Positions 32,713-44,300 are shown, counted from the first letter of the stretch. The stretch: DNA of 64,000 bases from Naematelia aurantialba (GCA_021527695.1 JAKFAO010000012.1:990622-1054621); one strand, 5' to 3'. The notes: generated by a model from the sequence alone, not told the origin. A program made the numbers and translations.

Positions 32713-35283
32713 TCAAATCAACAGGAGGCCTTCCTTGTTCAGGTCGAACATCACAGATCTCCAGTGCACCTCGTACTCCTTTGTTGACGAAGCCGCCCTT
32801 CGTTTCCAAACCTCCTTCATGAGGAGAAGAGCATTTCGAGTATTGCCAAACGTAGCTGCGTCATCTCCGAGCTTCTCGAAACGGTCTTCGAAAACCTTTT
32901 GCAGTGCTGGCAGTTCCGCATGACAGCCTGCGATAACGATTGGCAAGATGAGGACTCGGTCCGTTTCCGCCGCATCGGACCGGTCGAGCGCCATGAGAGC
33001 ATCGGCAGTGGCTTGAACGGCAGATGCTACGTCGGGAACTAGACAATGGTCAGCACTGGATTCCGACCAAGATCACTTTCCATGATCTGAGATGAAGGGA
33101 ACATAGAGGAACGACTCCTCGAAAAGACTCACCACTGGGGAAAGCTCCATCCACTGTCGTTGCCAGAAGGACCTTGACACCATTGTAGAAAACGTCGCTA
33201 ACCAACCTTCTGTGGTACGTGGCCTGGTCGGTACTATCAAAGAGATGCGCCTCCCTCCACCATCTCTCTTCCAAGAGTCTCTCGACGGCACTTGCTCGTT
33301 GAACAAGATCGCGGGCGGACAGGCAGCCAGCTCGAACCATTTTTGTCCTCCACTCCGACAACTGAATGGTTTCTGCCAACGCAAGCCGCTATCAGTGACG
33401 AATCAGCCCACGCCGCCTTGCAGAATTCAGGAGAGTCGACGAACCGTCGTGCTGTCACAACCCATGACGGTCTCTCTCAGAAGCTTTCCTGTCTCGCTAT
33501 CCGCAAGCGCGTCGGGAAGTAACAGACGGTACAACGGAAGGAGCGCCGAAGCCTTGTTCTCAGTCACCGATGTGAGTATATCGATCCACATGAGCGGACT
33601 AATGAGGTGGCCGAGACGTTTCAGAAGGGAAGATACGCTAGATGAGAGGCTAAGCCAATCAGCCTCATCGTCGAATCAGTCCGGCGGAGACAACAGAGGC
33701 TCGCAACCCCCTCCAATTGAACATTGTGCCTCACCCTTTAATACCATGGCCGAGCCAAATGCTTTCTCCTCCCAATACTGCCACTAGACATCTTCGACAC
33801 AGATTTGCTGCCTCTTGCCAGCCTTTGCGATTTCCTCCATCGTACAAGTGAAAGCTCAGCGCCGACATCGCTGTCGTGATCACTTCATCCGAACCAAATT
33901 CGGACGAGGGTGTCATCTTCAGCCGTTGTATCGTTTGCTCGATTTCGGATCGCGCGAAGATAAGATCTGGGTCGGACGCCATACGGATGCTCGGTATGCC
34001 ACCAAGTGCCGAGGTTGACTCACGAACCCGGTCGGGTGCAAGATAAGACAGGGACTGTCTAGGCCGACGATGGCGCTGTGCGGCCATATGCAACGCTGCA
34101 AGAGAAGCCAGGCTTCTAGACACATTAGTGTGGGTAAGAGCTAAGCGGCCGACAAGATTCGAGATCGGCTGGTTGTCGAATCTGTACTGCATCGGCAATA
34201 TAATGTTGAGGTAATGGTGAACATATCGCAGGTCGGGTGTTTGGATCGTTGGGTCCGACATTGGATGGGGAATCGCGGGTGTCGAATACATACCGCTCCC
34301 AGGCAAGTCGTCGAACGGTGACATGGGTTGTGTGTAATTGGGAGTATGCCGAGTGAAGGATGAATGAGGGGACAGGCCGAGGAGCGAAATGACCTCGGGA
34401 TCCAAGGACAGCAGGGTTGAGTGAATGGAGGCCGCATGGTCGAGGGACAGCAGAGGCTCGTGAGTAGAATGAGAGAGGGATGAAACCTCGATTACGGTAT
34501 CCCCAGTGCTGTCGTCTTGATCGAAAGCATAGTTGCGATTATGCGTGAATGGTTGCAGTCTGATACCAGCACTGGTTGTTTCGTGCGATGCCAGGGGTGA
34601 CTGACTGAACAACGCATCCGGTGCCAACTCGCCGGACGTCCCCACTCTTGGGCCCGTACGAGGTGTCGACTGCTGCGCCTCATAGTTTGATGGGTCTTCT
34701 TGATCTGGCGGAGACTTCTGCGTAGGGTCTTGGTCTATGTCCTTCTGGTCCGAGTCACTTGCTGCCTGACTACTGGCCGAGTTGTCCGACTTTTCATCGT
34801 GAACGGTCCTGGCCACCTTGGAGGCATCTGCGGACCAGCGTTGCCGCAGTTTCCTGGCTTTGCTCTGAGCCATGGTGTGCTTTCTGGTTCGAGGTCAGCT
34901 GCATTACCTTTGGAGCACGCACAGCTTCTCCATGGCGTTGTCGACCCGATCCTTTTGACTCATCCACTCGGGCCGTCTGGAGCCGTATCCCATGCACTCT
35001 AATCCCAAGCGAGTACATGTCGCACACTCTGGCTTCTGCTCGTCACAGCGCTGGACAAATGACCTGCGTCAGCCATCGATGGCATCTGGAGCAGGGAGAA
35101 ATGCCGTCGCACCTTTTTCCGCAACCGACAAGTCATGCAACCCGACTTTCTGCGCGTGCGCCGTACAACCGGTGAGAGAGATCCAGATGCTGAATGAGGT
35201 GGTGTAGAGGTATATGAGAACTGATCCAGAAAAGAGCGGACCGAGTCATCCTGTACGTCGGAAGTTTGGCCTGCTCCCCGCAT
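32713..35283 (-). CDS. Zn2Cys6 transcription factor (fungal-specific TF domain 2 type)
   Basis: DNA-binding binuclear zinc cluster near the N-terminus. Joined across an intron it reads SGCMTCRLRKK + RCDEQKPECATCTRLGLEC: C-x2-C-x6-C-x6-C-x2-C-x6-C. Pro/Ser/Asp-rich middle (SDQKDIDQDPTQKSPPDQED). The regulatory domain contains RYVHHYLNIILPMQYRFDNQ, LASLAALHMAAQR and LGHLISPLMWIDILTSVTEN. C-terminus ends FDLNKEGLLLI. Introns lie near 35122-35053 and 34911-34862; others lie between 33730 and 33060. About 730 residues. Start ATG 35283, eleven codons before the acidic stretch. Convergent with the SidJ-like gene and divergent from the GH31 gene, so it could regulate either; no direct evidence. Confidence 0.8.
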
Positions 35284-35872
35284 GTTGCTGGTGTCCGAGG
35301 CTGCTCGAGGAGATGTAGAGAGATGTGGAGTAAAGGCTATGCGATATCGCAAGAGTAACAGACTGAACCACGTGGTCGAGAGCAGCCAAGACGAGCAAAC
35401 AGGGTCGGCCGATAGAGATAACGGGGGGAGACTGAGAGCTGCGGGTAGCCCGTCTTACGGACAGCGACAGCCAGCATGCACAGTGTCTCTGCCAACCCCT
35501 ACAAGCGATCATGCATGCTATACATATACATACATATAGAGAGAGAGCTTGCCTCTGAGGGAATAACATGATTCCAAGATTTACGACGTTGTGTCGTGTT
35601 GGATTGGCGGCACACGATATTCTCCATGCACTGATGTCCCCGTGTTCTGGATCCACGTCAAGCCATCTACACCTCATCAATCCCACCATACCACCGGCCA
35701 AAGTCATCATCGATCCAGTGCTTGGATGTAAGTAGTGGATATTTACGGCGGGTCCCGGCAGTCTCACCGAGGTCCGAGGTGGCCACGGCCGGGGTCAAGC
35801 TAGTGGACTGAGCGGGGAGCCTTTCACATCCCAACCAGAGGTACGTCTTTTTCAGCTCGACTGTGTCACATC
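35284..35872. other. Divergent promoter region of the Zn2Cys6 regulator and GH31 gene
   Basis: Contains a TATACATATACATACATATA-like AT tract near 35518-35537 followed by GAGAGAGAG. CGG/CCG triplets occur but no clean inverted pair was found. No gene is recognised. Confidence 0.4.
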
Positions 35873-38646
35873 ATGTCTGCGTCCAATATTGACCCACGGA
35901 CGCCGGTCAGCTCAACGATAATCACTCAGTGTCAGCGCATCTCTGTCCTTGCCGATGGATTACTTCGCTTCGAGAGCTCGGACGATGGCAGCTTTGAGGA
36001 GCGCGCCTCGACTTTTGCCCAGCATCGAGCGCTCCCTACGCCTGATTTCAAGGTCCTGGTCGCGAAGGATGGAAGCCGTCAGATCGTGACGAATCGAGTT
36101 CACGTCTGCTGGGATGGCAAGCCATTTTCAGCTTCTGGGCTGTCGGTACTTTTGCGCGAGAAGAGTGGGTCTCCTGTGGCACACGGCAGCTGAGCATCTC
36201 AGACAGAGGATGGTCGCGTATCTGGCGTTACGGCGAGCGGGACGAAAAATTGACCAATCTTGGTGGAACCACGCGGACACTGGACAATGTGAACGGCAGG
36301 TGTGAGCTGGACGATGGGATTCTCTCACAGGTCAGTCGAGATCTTCGAGGCGTTTCTTCAATACGGGACAGACGCACTCATGACAAACGCGTAGTATGGC
36401 TTCGCGATCATTGATGACTCGACCTCTATGCTATTCGATGCATCTGGCTGGGTGGCGCCGCGCCGACCAGGTAGAACTGATCTCTACGTCTTCGCCTATG
36501 GAACAGATTACCGATCTGCACTTCAAGCTTTCCACCAAATGTCTGGACGGGTGCCGCTTGTACCGCGCTGGTCTTTGGGCAACTGGTGGTCTCGATACTG
36601 TGCGTCTCACTTGCCTCATCGAAGAATGCGGAACGTGATGACTCGACTCACGCGATGATGCTTAGACCGTTACTCTGCCCAAGAATACTTAGACTTGATG
36701 GACCGTTTCAAACTCGAACAGGTCCCCATGTCGGTAGCGGTCTTGGACATTGACTGGTCAGAATGTTCCTTCATCAGAATTAGAGGAATACTAATCTGAC
36801 AGGCATCTCATCGATGTTCCGGGCGGCTTTGGGACTGGGTGGACAGGCTACACGTGATTAGATGACCGCTCTAACTCGCTGAAGTCCTGCAGGTGGAATG
36901 AGGAGCTCTTCCCCGATCCGCCGGCCTTTTTGAAAGCGCTTCATGAGCGCGACCTCAAGGTCACGCTTAACCTGCACCCTGCCGATGGTGTACGACCATA
37001 CGAAAAGCCATACGCACAGATGTGTGCAGCCCTCGACCAGAATCCTAAGGATGGCCTTGTCAGTTTATGCTTGGGAATTTCAGGAGAGGTCTACGTGTTT
37101 ACCTAGACTAGCCTGTCGCCTTTGATTGCACTGACAAACGATTTTTGGATGCCTACTTCAAGATTTTACATCATCCACTTGAAGATGAGGGCGTCGACTT
37201 TTGGTGGATGGACTGGCAGCAGGGTAAAATTTCACGTATCCACGGTATCGATCCACTCTGGGTACTAAACCACTTTCACTACCTTGATTCGGGTCGCAGG
37301 GGCGATCGTCGTATAACATTCTCGCGCTATGCTGGCCCGGGTTCGCATCGGTACCCCATAGGCTTTTCTGGGGTAAGCATGGATGGTCGTTCATGGACAC
37401 GTCGCGCTGACGTCGCTTCAGGACACCATCATAACCTGGGACAGTCTCGCATTCCAACCGGAGTTTACCGCTACAGCATCGAATATCGGTTATGGTTGGT
37501 GGTCGCATGACATCGGCGGCCACTTCAAGGGCATCAAGGTATGAAACTTGGTCAGCGAGACCTGACCAACCATAGGACGACGAGCTGTACGCTCGATGGG
37601 TGCAGCTCGGTGTCTTCTCCCCACTGCTCCGCCTGCACTGTTCCGAAAGCATGTTCAACACACGCGAGCCGTGGGCATTCGGCGACGAGGCAAGGCAGGT
37701 GGCCACTGCCAGTCTGCAGTTTCGCCACCGCTTGGTGCCGTATCTGTACACGGCAGCTGTGCAAGCAGCGCTGGAAAACAAACACATTGTGGAGCCTGTA
37801 TACTACGAGTATCCCGACACGCCCGAAGCATATCGCTATAAGAATCAATTTTTCTTCGGAGGGCAGCTGCTCGTCTTTCCCATTGTCTCACCGCGCATCA
37901 CATCGATAAATATGGCGCGCACGCAAGGCTGGCTGCCGCCTGGTCGCTGGATTGACATCTTCACAGGAATAGTGTACGATGGCGATCGCGTTATTCAGCT
38001 CCATCGCTCGATTCAACTTTATCCTGTACTTGCGAAACAAGGCGCAATCATTCCGCTCGACGTAGCGACCGGTAATTCACTGAAGAATGGCTGTCCGGTA
38101 CCTGCTGGTCTCGAAATCTTGCTTGTAGTGGGAAGTGATGGCGTCTTCGACCTTGTCGAAGACGATGGCCATGGTGCCACGATCGACGATGTCAAGCTTA
38201 GCACCACCTCCATCCTCTGGTCACAAGCTCGAGGAACATTGACAATAGGGCCAATCACGAATGCTCTGTTGAGCAAGAGATCATGGAGCATCCGTCTACT
38301 TGGAAGCTCAGCTGTGCCAAAGTCAATCGAGGTCGACGGGCAACTGCTCAACCTGCCGATACAGAGCGCGGGGCAATCTGTCGACTTGGGCTCGTACCCT
38401 TCTACCACCAAGCTCGTGGCGCATTTTCCTCCAAACCCTCAGTTGGAGTTTTCGGATCCCAAGAAGGCAATTTTCGAGTTGCTGGACTCGTTCCAGTCTC
38501 CGTTGCTGGAGAAAGATGCGTTGTGGGCTGCGGTCGACTCCCCAGGGAGCTCCATGTTGTCTCAAACACTGAGTCGCGTTAAGGCAGCATCCGATAATGT
38601 TGACATCGTCGGGGTGTTTGAGGAACTGTTACTGTCAGGTGGTTGA
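35873..38646 (+). CDS. GH31 family alpha-glucosidase/alpha-xylosidase-like glycosidase
   Basis: Retaining alpha-glycosidase of family GH31. Catalytic nucleophile region: DFWWMDWQQGKISR (Asp). Acid/base region: GYGWWSHDIGGHFKGI (Asp). QVPMSVAVLDIDWH, RDLKVTLNLHPADGVRP and LYARWVQLGVFSPLLRLHCS are standard barrel segments. LVFPIVSPRITS and GWLPPGRWIDIFTG follow in the C-terminal sandwich. About nine exons with 45-55 nt introns (near 36170, 36330-36395, 36600-36665, 36760-36802, 36845-36892, 37060-37113, 37372-37422 and 37538-37574). About 830 residues. No signal peptide is seen after the ATG at 35873, so it is probably cytosolic. The protein begins MSASNIDPRTPVSS. The substrate (maltose-like or xylosyl) cannot be assigned. 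Confidence 0.9.
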
Positions 38647-38930
38647 TGGGATATGGCAATGTCAGATATCGGCTGTCATCAGGGAGCGTGTTCAAAGGAC
38701 AGGACAGAATATAGAAGACGAGCAAGATGTTTGGTTGATGCCTAATCAGGACAGTGGCTTACGATTTTTCTCCTGGCATTGCCCTCTGTCCAAATGATCG
38801 GAGCAGGCTCCGGGCAATGGACAGATGACGAGCCAAATGACCACACCAAGATGCTTTCAGGCAATATATGCATGGTCTAGGTATCATCTGGGATAATTAA
38901 AGTACACACGGAGAGCAGATGGTGGCCATC

Positions 38931-39978
38931 TCAGAACGGGTGCAACACCTCACCATTCTTGCCATCCTTCGTAAGCGTCTGGATTGTCCAGTTCCACAGC
39001 TCGTCCTGCTTCGACGTATCGTAGGAATCCACGCTCGACGGCCGCTCGTTGTGTAGGAGTATGTATTTTCCGGTCACGCCAGTGTACTCGTCAGAAAGCA
39101 CAAGCTTGGCCATCGCCTTGCCGGATACCGGGGGGCTGGAGGTGACAGTGCCCCCCAAGCGGAAGATCCACAGCAAGCGAGGAAGGATGTGACTTTCAAC
39201 AAAGTGAAAGCCCGAGGGAGCCTCTACACGTCGTCAGCTGATAGTCTACTCGACTGTGGGTTGCTGCTATGGCGATGTAGTATCAAGCCTCACCTCGACC
39301 GAGGCGGGAGCCTCGTCCCGGAGTGAAGCCCGGCTCGAAAGCCAGCACGGTCCACCCCTTTCCACTTTCCTTGATGCGTCGATTCAGAGCATAGGCGAAG
39401 AGAATGACTTCCAGCTTGCTGTTGGCGTAGCGTACCATGGGCGGCGCGAGTTTTGGATGTTTGGCTTCGGCCATGCCGTCGGGTCCCAGCCAATACGGCG
39501 CCGCAGGAGCTAGAGGGGCTTTTGGGTCGTGCACCGCCGAAGTGACCAAGACGATCTTGCAATCAGGTTCGAGAAGGTTGTGCTCTTTGAGGAGAAAGAA
39601 GAGAAGAGCATGATTCAGATGATTGACAGCGATGGTGAGCTCGACTCCCTCGGGGGTGTACTTGGGCGGTCCACCTCCTGGAAACATGCCAGCGTTACAG
39701 ATGAGCGCAGAGATGCGTCCGTGAGACCATGATTCCACTAGTGTCCTGACCGATGCCCCGGACGCGAGATCCAGCTTCTCATATACGACATTCGATGGAA
39801 GCGAAGGAGGCGGAGGAGTCTGCCAGATCAGCACTGTCGAACGGGTTCTAACACCAAACGGAGAGCTCACTCGATTAGCTACGACAACCTTGGGTTTCGA
39901 AGCCGATTGTGATAGTTCCCGCACAGCGCAGAGGCCGATCCCGCTGCTGCCGCCCGTAATCAGTACTGTTCCCAACAT
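38931..39978 (-). CDS. SDR-family oxidoreductase (retinol-dehydrogenase/WWOX-like)
   Basis: Starts MLGTVLITGGSSGIGLCAVR with the cofactor loop TGGSSGIG. EKLDLASGASVRTLV supplies the acidic residue, ALICNAGMFPGGG is the NAG motif, KIVLVTSAVHDP has the catalytic Ser strand, and VRYANSKLEVILFAYALNRR carries the YxxSK active site. FEPGFTPGRGSRLGR is the PG motif. A second exon adds FHFVESHILPRLLWIF to the end (HPF, stop at 38931). One intron near 39292-39222 is required; a short one near the adenine loop may exist. About 315 residues. Retinol-dehydrogenase-like SDRs reduce varied carbonyls; substrate unknown. Confidence 0.85.
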
Positions 39979-40644
39979 GTAAGGCGAAATGTGTTGCTAG
40001 TATCGTCGACTCGGATCGGTCAGGCATTCGAGGTCTCTTATACCACCGTCCCCCGGGCTACATGTTCGACAAAGCAGTCGCCTCGGCTAGACCACTAGTC
40101 GACGCTTCGGAGGCCGAACCTCGGAAGAGAGACCAGACCGCCTTGATCTTGGCAAGCTGTATGCAACTTCCAGACCAGGCCAACTACACCGAGTACCAAG
40201 GACTATTGTGCAGATTGACTCGGAAGCTTCACGATCCGGTCTTCAGCTATGGAAGACGATGGCAACTGTCATGAACCAGTTTGAACACCACCCATCATCA
40301 AGTATCCCATACAACGCAATACAATGCCGATCGCAAGATTCGCCGATCTTACTCGAAGTTGCCACGAGTACGGTTGTGGGTCTCGCCGATGAGTCCTTCG
40401 TTCTGAGTACCAATCAAGGCATCACGCAAAGGGGGATCCTCGAGCCGGGCTCACAACTCGATAGGGATGTGGGCCGAACACCAGGCAGTCATGGACCCAG
40501 AAACCCGAGGCTGACATCGCTGCTCAAGGACGAAGAGGCCGAAGCAAGCCAAGCACGACGAAACATGGCAGGATATTATCGAGGGTCGGCGGAAGATAGA
40601 GTTTACATCGGGGATGACATCGGCGGAAGTCACGCCTTGAAAAG
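39979..40644. other. Intergenic region, no supported gene
   Basis: Upstream of the SDR gene and before the repeat block. An open frame from about 40208 to 40780 has no family resemblance and runs into the inverted repeat. Confidence 0.35.
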
Positions 40645-40831
40645 TGTCATGACCCGACTCACCTCGATTTACCTCAAATACTCTCGACTTACTTTTCAAC
40701 CTTTTCAACCTCTCGATCTATCTCAATTATTACTTGAACCACCTCGACACTCTTTTTGTCACTCATTCAAATCTCGATAACTTACTTCGTCGCTCGTTTA
40801 CTCTCGATTCCTCAATTCAACCTCCTCGAAA
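40645..40831 (+). repeat. Left arm of a ~190-bp inverted repeat (TGTCATGACCC terminus)
   Basis: Starts TGTCATGACCCGACTCACC and runs through poly-pyrimidine text to CGAAAAC. It matches, in reverse complement and with scattered differences, the right arm at 42399-42588. The arms could be terminal repeats of a DNA element or two oppositely oriented solo LTRs. No target-site duplication is visible outside the arms. Confidence 0.65.
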
Positions 40832-41637
40832 ACCTCGAATTGATGCTTAGTTATAATATTGGAAATAGGTGATTCTATTGGCAACAACAGCATTGGAAAT
40901 AGATAAGATGCTGCAATATATAAGTAGATCGATCTGCCTTGATCCCCCCGGGGATCAAAACTCGTATGTTACTCTCGATATCATTTCGATCTCCTTGATT
41001 GTTACGCCTGGTAAACTAGAGAGTGACGAACCCTAGTCTCAGGGGACGATGGCGACTGGCGAAGAAAGCAAGCTGGAGACGAATGGACGATGGATGGCAA
41101 GTGTCACTTTTAGACGAGTAACTTACGATATTTCATCGACAGAGAAGAAAGGAAAGTGTTATCTAACTCATGTCTTATATACCTTGAGCATATACCGGGG
41201 ATTAGGGCTTTGCTGAATAAGCGCTTACTAAGCTACTTATCAATCAGCCGGTTCCTACGGTCCTTGCTTATAAATCTGCGAGAAAGATTACTAATGTGTG
41301 GGAAAGATTACTAATCTGAATATACCTGTCATGACGGAGACGTCGTCGAGTCGTCACGTGACTATCCACGCGACCGGGATGGCGGCATGGCTGTCACGTG
41401 GGGCTTGAGGAACTCGTCTAGGTTGAGCGAGTATCTACTCGTCTCGACGAGAGTATATAGAATTTACCGGATTGTAGTGAGGTTCCTCAGCGATCCTCGA
41501 TTGAGTCCCATAGTCCAAGACCCAACGATCTCGCTCTAACTTCGACGGGTCTACAACCACTCATCTGAGTTCTTCTAGATCGCCCAGGTCTCAGTCCACG
41601 TCCCCCGAACTCCACGTCCCAGTCCCAAGTCAAGGCT
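40832..41637. other. Interior of the repeat block, no gene
   Basis: AT-richer than the neighbours. Short direct duplications (AAGATTACTAAT at 41284-41323, TTGGAAATAG at 40858-40902). No coding potential is seen. Probably decayed transposon DNA. Confidence 0.4.
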
Positions 41638-41739
41638 TTCCTCATTCTCTCAACGAGTTCGCGCGGAACTCGTCCACTTCCAAGCCAGTCGTTGTGCAGC
41701 GGTCCCAGGTCGCCGAAGTTAGACCGGAGCATCGTGACA
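41638..41739 (+). repeat. 102-bp direct repeat, copy 1
   Basis: Begins TTCCTCATTCTCTCAACGAG and ends ACCGGAGCATCGTGACA. The same 102 bp recur at 42297-42398 with few changes. The reverse complement begins TGTCACGATGC, again a TG...-type terminus. Confidence 0.75.
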
Positions 41740-41826
41740 ATACCACTGGGTTACGGGACGTAACATCGATTCACCTTGATTGTCGATAGTTTGACAAATC
41801 TTCAGCCGAAAGCCTTCCGCTTCCAG

Positions 41827-42294
41827 TGTTATGACCCGGTCATAACCCTTATAGAGAGACATATCGGAGTTATCAGAGAGACATATCGGAGAGACTCTCT
41901 AGAAGAGTCTCAAGAGGTGTCCCGTGAGAGTCTCAAGAGCTGTCTCTAGAAACAGTCTCTAGAGCTCTGCTCTAGAGACGTCTCTAGAAGGGCTCGGATA
42001 CCTCGCGGGATGAGACACCCACAAGGTATATAAGTTGCACCTTGGGGAGGGAGTCTGACTTCTTCCCTAAGGATCAAAATATCATAAGTTACATTGCTAG
42101 ACCTCATCGCTGCCCAAGCACTCTAGTCACATCTTCACTTCCCCCTTGAGCTTGCTGGATCCTTCCTAGCTCATTACGTCTACCCTATTGTCGACCAAGT
42201 CACAAGAACCCGAGCACTTAGCTCACCCCTTGTAAACGACAGCTTTCCACACATCTTTGATTAGCTTGAGGTCAATCAAGGACGGGTCGTAACA
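41827..42294. mobile_element. Putative solo LTR, 468 bp
   Basis: Bounded by TGTTATGACCCGG and CGGGTCGTAACA, i.e. short inverted termini in TG...CA form. Inside are a TATA box (TATATAAG, 42027-42034), a stretch of AGAGTCTC/GAGACTCT palindromic words at about 41868-41990, and a repeat of GAGAGACATATCGGAG. These fit the U3/R structure of an LTR. Flanking 5-mers (TCCAG, CATTC) do not match, so no target duplication survives. No retrotransposon coding sequence is nearby. Confidence 0.5.
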
Positions 42295-42296
42295 CA

Positions 42297-42398
42297 TTCC
42301 TCATTCTCTCAACGAGTTCTCCCGGAACTCGTCCAAGTCCAAGTCAGTGGTTGTGCAGTGGGCCCAGGTCGCCGAAGTTAGACCGGAGCATCGTGACA
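42297..42398 (+). repeat. 102-bp direct repeat, copy 2
   Basis: Abuts the putative LTR on one side and the right inverted arm on the other. About 90% like the copy at 41638-41739 by eye. Confidence 0.75.
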
Positions 42399-42588
42399 GT
42401 TTTCCAGAAGGTTGAATTGAGGAAGTGAGAGTAAACGAGTGACAAAGTAAGTTATCGAGATTTGAATGAGTGGCAAAAAGATTGTCAAGGTGATTCAAGT
42501 AATAATTGAGATAGATAGAGAGGTTGAAAAGGGTTGAAAAGTAAATTGAGAGTATTCGAGGTAAATCAAGATGAGTCGGGTCATGACA
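42399..42588 (-). repeat. Right arm of the ~190-bp inverted repeat
   Basis: Ends GAGTCGGGTCATGACA, the mirror of the left arm start. Internal text (GAATGAGTGGCAAAAAG, GATAGATAGAGAGG) mirrors the left arm. Confidence 0.65.
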
Positions 42589-42825
42589 TGCTCGTCACCT
42601 GTTGACTCGACGACTGTCTCAGGCATGACGTACTTTGACCGCAAGCCAACTAACCTCGCCGAGGCTCGCCGAAGGACCTGATTCTGTCACTTGGAAGCAA
42701 TACACGCAAAGCTGACGGAGATATGCATGTTTAGTTATGAATGTCCGAAACAGTTGACAGTCGAACAAGAATCTACTCTACTTTGTGCGCGATGAGTACA
42801 ACATCGCGGAATAAGTACGACCTCG

Positions 42826-43928
42826 TCATTCCACTGCTTCCTGCACAGTGCCATCATCCTCTGTCATCTCCCCATAGATCTCTAGCATGTCTTCAGTGTC
42901 GCTCAGCGTGTCGTCCGGCTGCTCGGCGGGGAGGGCCTCGATACGACGCTGTACCTCTTCTCTAGGGTCTAGTCTGCGTCAGCTTTGGCTACAAGCGTTG
43001 CGCACACCTCTCGCCGCCACCCAACCAGGGGGATAACCCCACTTCAGCATGGAGTACAGCCACGGCCATCGTCCGAGTTTCCTATCCCACTTGGCGGCTG
43101 AAATGGTGTTCCCGATTTCGGACACGTTCAAGCCTATATCGTCTTCCATGTAGAATACAGCCCCAGCCAGCTCATCACTAATAATGCCTGGCTCGAAGCT
43201 GCGGACAAGCTTCAGGCGTCGGAGCCGTTCGCATTGGTCGAAGACATACTCCGAAAGGTAGGCGAGATGGGCAGGTGGAGGTAAGTCGCGAGCTCCTTCG
43301 AAGACCATTTGTGACAGAGCGATCTGCAGGCGATCCCGAGGCTGCGGACACTCGCGCAGTGTATGACCGGGTTGGCCACAGTTCCAGCATACCACTCTAC
43401 GCTTTCAGCAACTCTCAGGTGGACTAGCTCACCTCGTTGAGATAACAGATGAGAGGTTTGTCCTCCCTGCAGTGTAAATGACCTCTTTGACGCCCTCGAT
43501 CACACCTTGCACTGGGTTGTCGTCAATCATCCACGCCTCTTCTCCTTCACGCTCCACCAAATCTTCCACGACATTGACATCACTTCCCACTCGGATTTCA
43601 CTGAATCCAGCAAAGCTCTGCCCGACAAGGTTGGAATATCCGTCTGCGACTCTGTGAGCAATATCCTCACCATATAACCTGGAGAACTCCGAGTTCAGCA
43701 GGAAGAGGCCGACCCGACGGGGCGGCGCCAAGGTGGGAGTGAAGCTTGCTTCCGCTCAGATCCGGGCGCCTCTCTCACTTGCAGATCTAGCTCCTCGTCG
43801 ACACGCCCACTCTGGCTTGTGGCCAGGGTGGTGTTTAGCACTGATTGGTACGGGGTAAAGTCGACGCTTCTACCATTGATCCTGAGATCTTCTTCTCCTG
43901 CACTGCATCCTGTTGGCACATGCTCCAT
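42826..43928 (-). CDS. CCHC zinc-knuckle protein with PSP domain (ZCCHC8-like)
   Basis: CCHC knuckle VCWNCGQPGHTLRECPQPRD followed by a PSP-type region: FEPGIISDELAGAV, then LYSMLKWGYPPGWVAARD. This pair of domains is typical of ZCCHC8/NEXT-type RNA-surveillance and spliceosome-associated proteins; that role is inferred. Splicing: a 32-nt intron at 43718-43687, one before the knuckle (about 43430-43395) and one near 43009-42970, after which the protein continues DPREEVQRRIEALPAEQPDD and ends EAVE at TGA 42826-42828. About 330 residues. The chosen ATG (43928) lies inside the 3' end of the glutaredoxin-like gene, in another frame, so the N-terminus is less sure than the rest. Confidence 0.7.
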
Positions 43929-44300
43929 TCCTCGATGGTCTTTTGCAACGACACTTTGTCAATCCGATGCTTTTGAATCTGACGGCCTTCAAAATGAAGT
44001 ACGGGCTAGCGCTTCAATAGCAGCACGTCTCAGTGATAGGGACTACTGACTATGTCGTATTGATATAATCTGCGCCACTTCTTGGCTTCTTTCTCGTGTG
44101 TACCAATCGGCGGCTCGCGGATGTTCCAGTGTTCGATAACAAAGGGGCTCTCACGACGCAGCGCTGCCAGCTCTTGCTTAGCTACCTGAAATCGTCAGCA
44201 AATGGCTGGGCGATGATCTAAGTGGACAGACCTCGCAGAGAGAGCATTCTTTGCCGCCTGTGAAGAGAGTCAGACGGGGCAAAGCGAATTTAGGCGGCAT
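43835..44300 (-). CDS. Glutaredoxin-like protein (DUF836 family)
   Basis: Small thioredoxin-fold protein of about 125 residues assembled from three exons. MPPKFALPRLTLFTGGKECS then LCEVAKQELAALRR gives the CSLC redox motif. PFVIEHWNIREPPIGTHEKE follows, then LYQYDIPVLHFEGRQIQKHR with the cis-Pro strand (IPVLH). It ends after a Glu-Lys-rich helix at TAA 43835-43837. Introns at about 44247-44202 and 44046-44003 are in phase 0. Relatives are mitochondrial or bacterial glutaredoxin-like proteins of uncertain role. The gene is too fragmented to show as one open frame, but the spliced motif order is convincing. Confidence 0.85.

Noticed and set aside
35284..35767. Open frame on the minus strand upstream of the first Zn2Cys6 gene.
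   Set aside because: Different frame, no domain, and it covers an AT-rich promoter tract.
39840..39900. A 37-nt intron in the second SDR gene (GTGAGC donor).
   Set aside because: Removing it breaks the frame (stop immediately after), so I kept the read-through, while noting that the local sequence is unusual for an SDR.
40208..40780. 190-codon open frame on the plus strand.
   Set aside because: Begins without ATG, resembles no family, and its 3' part is the inverted repeat arm.
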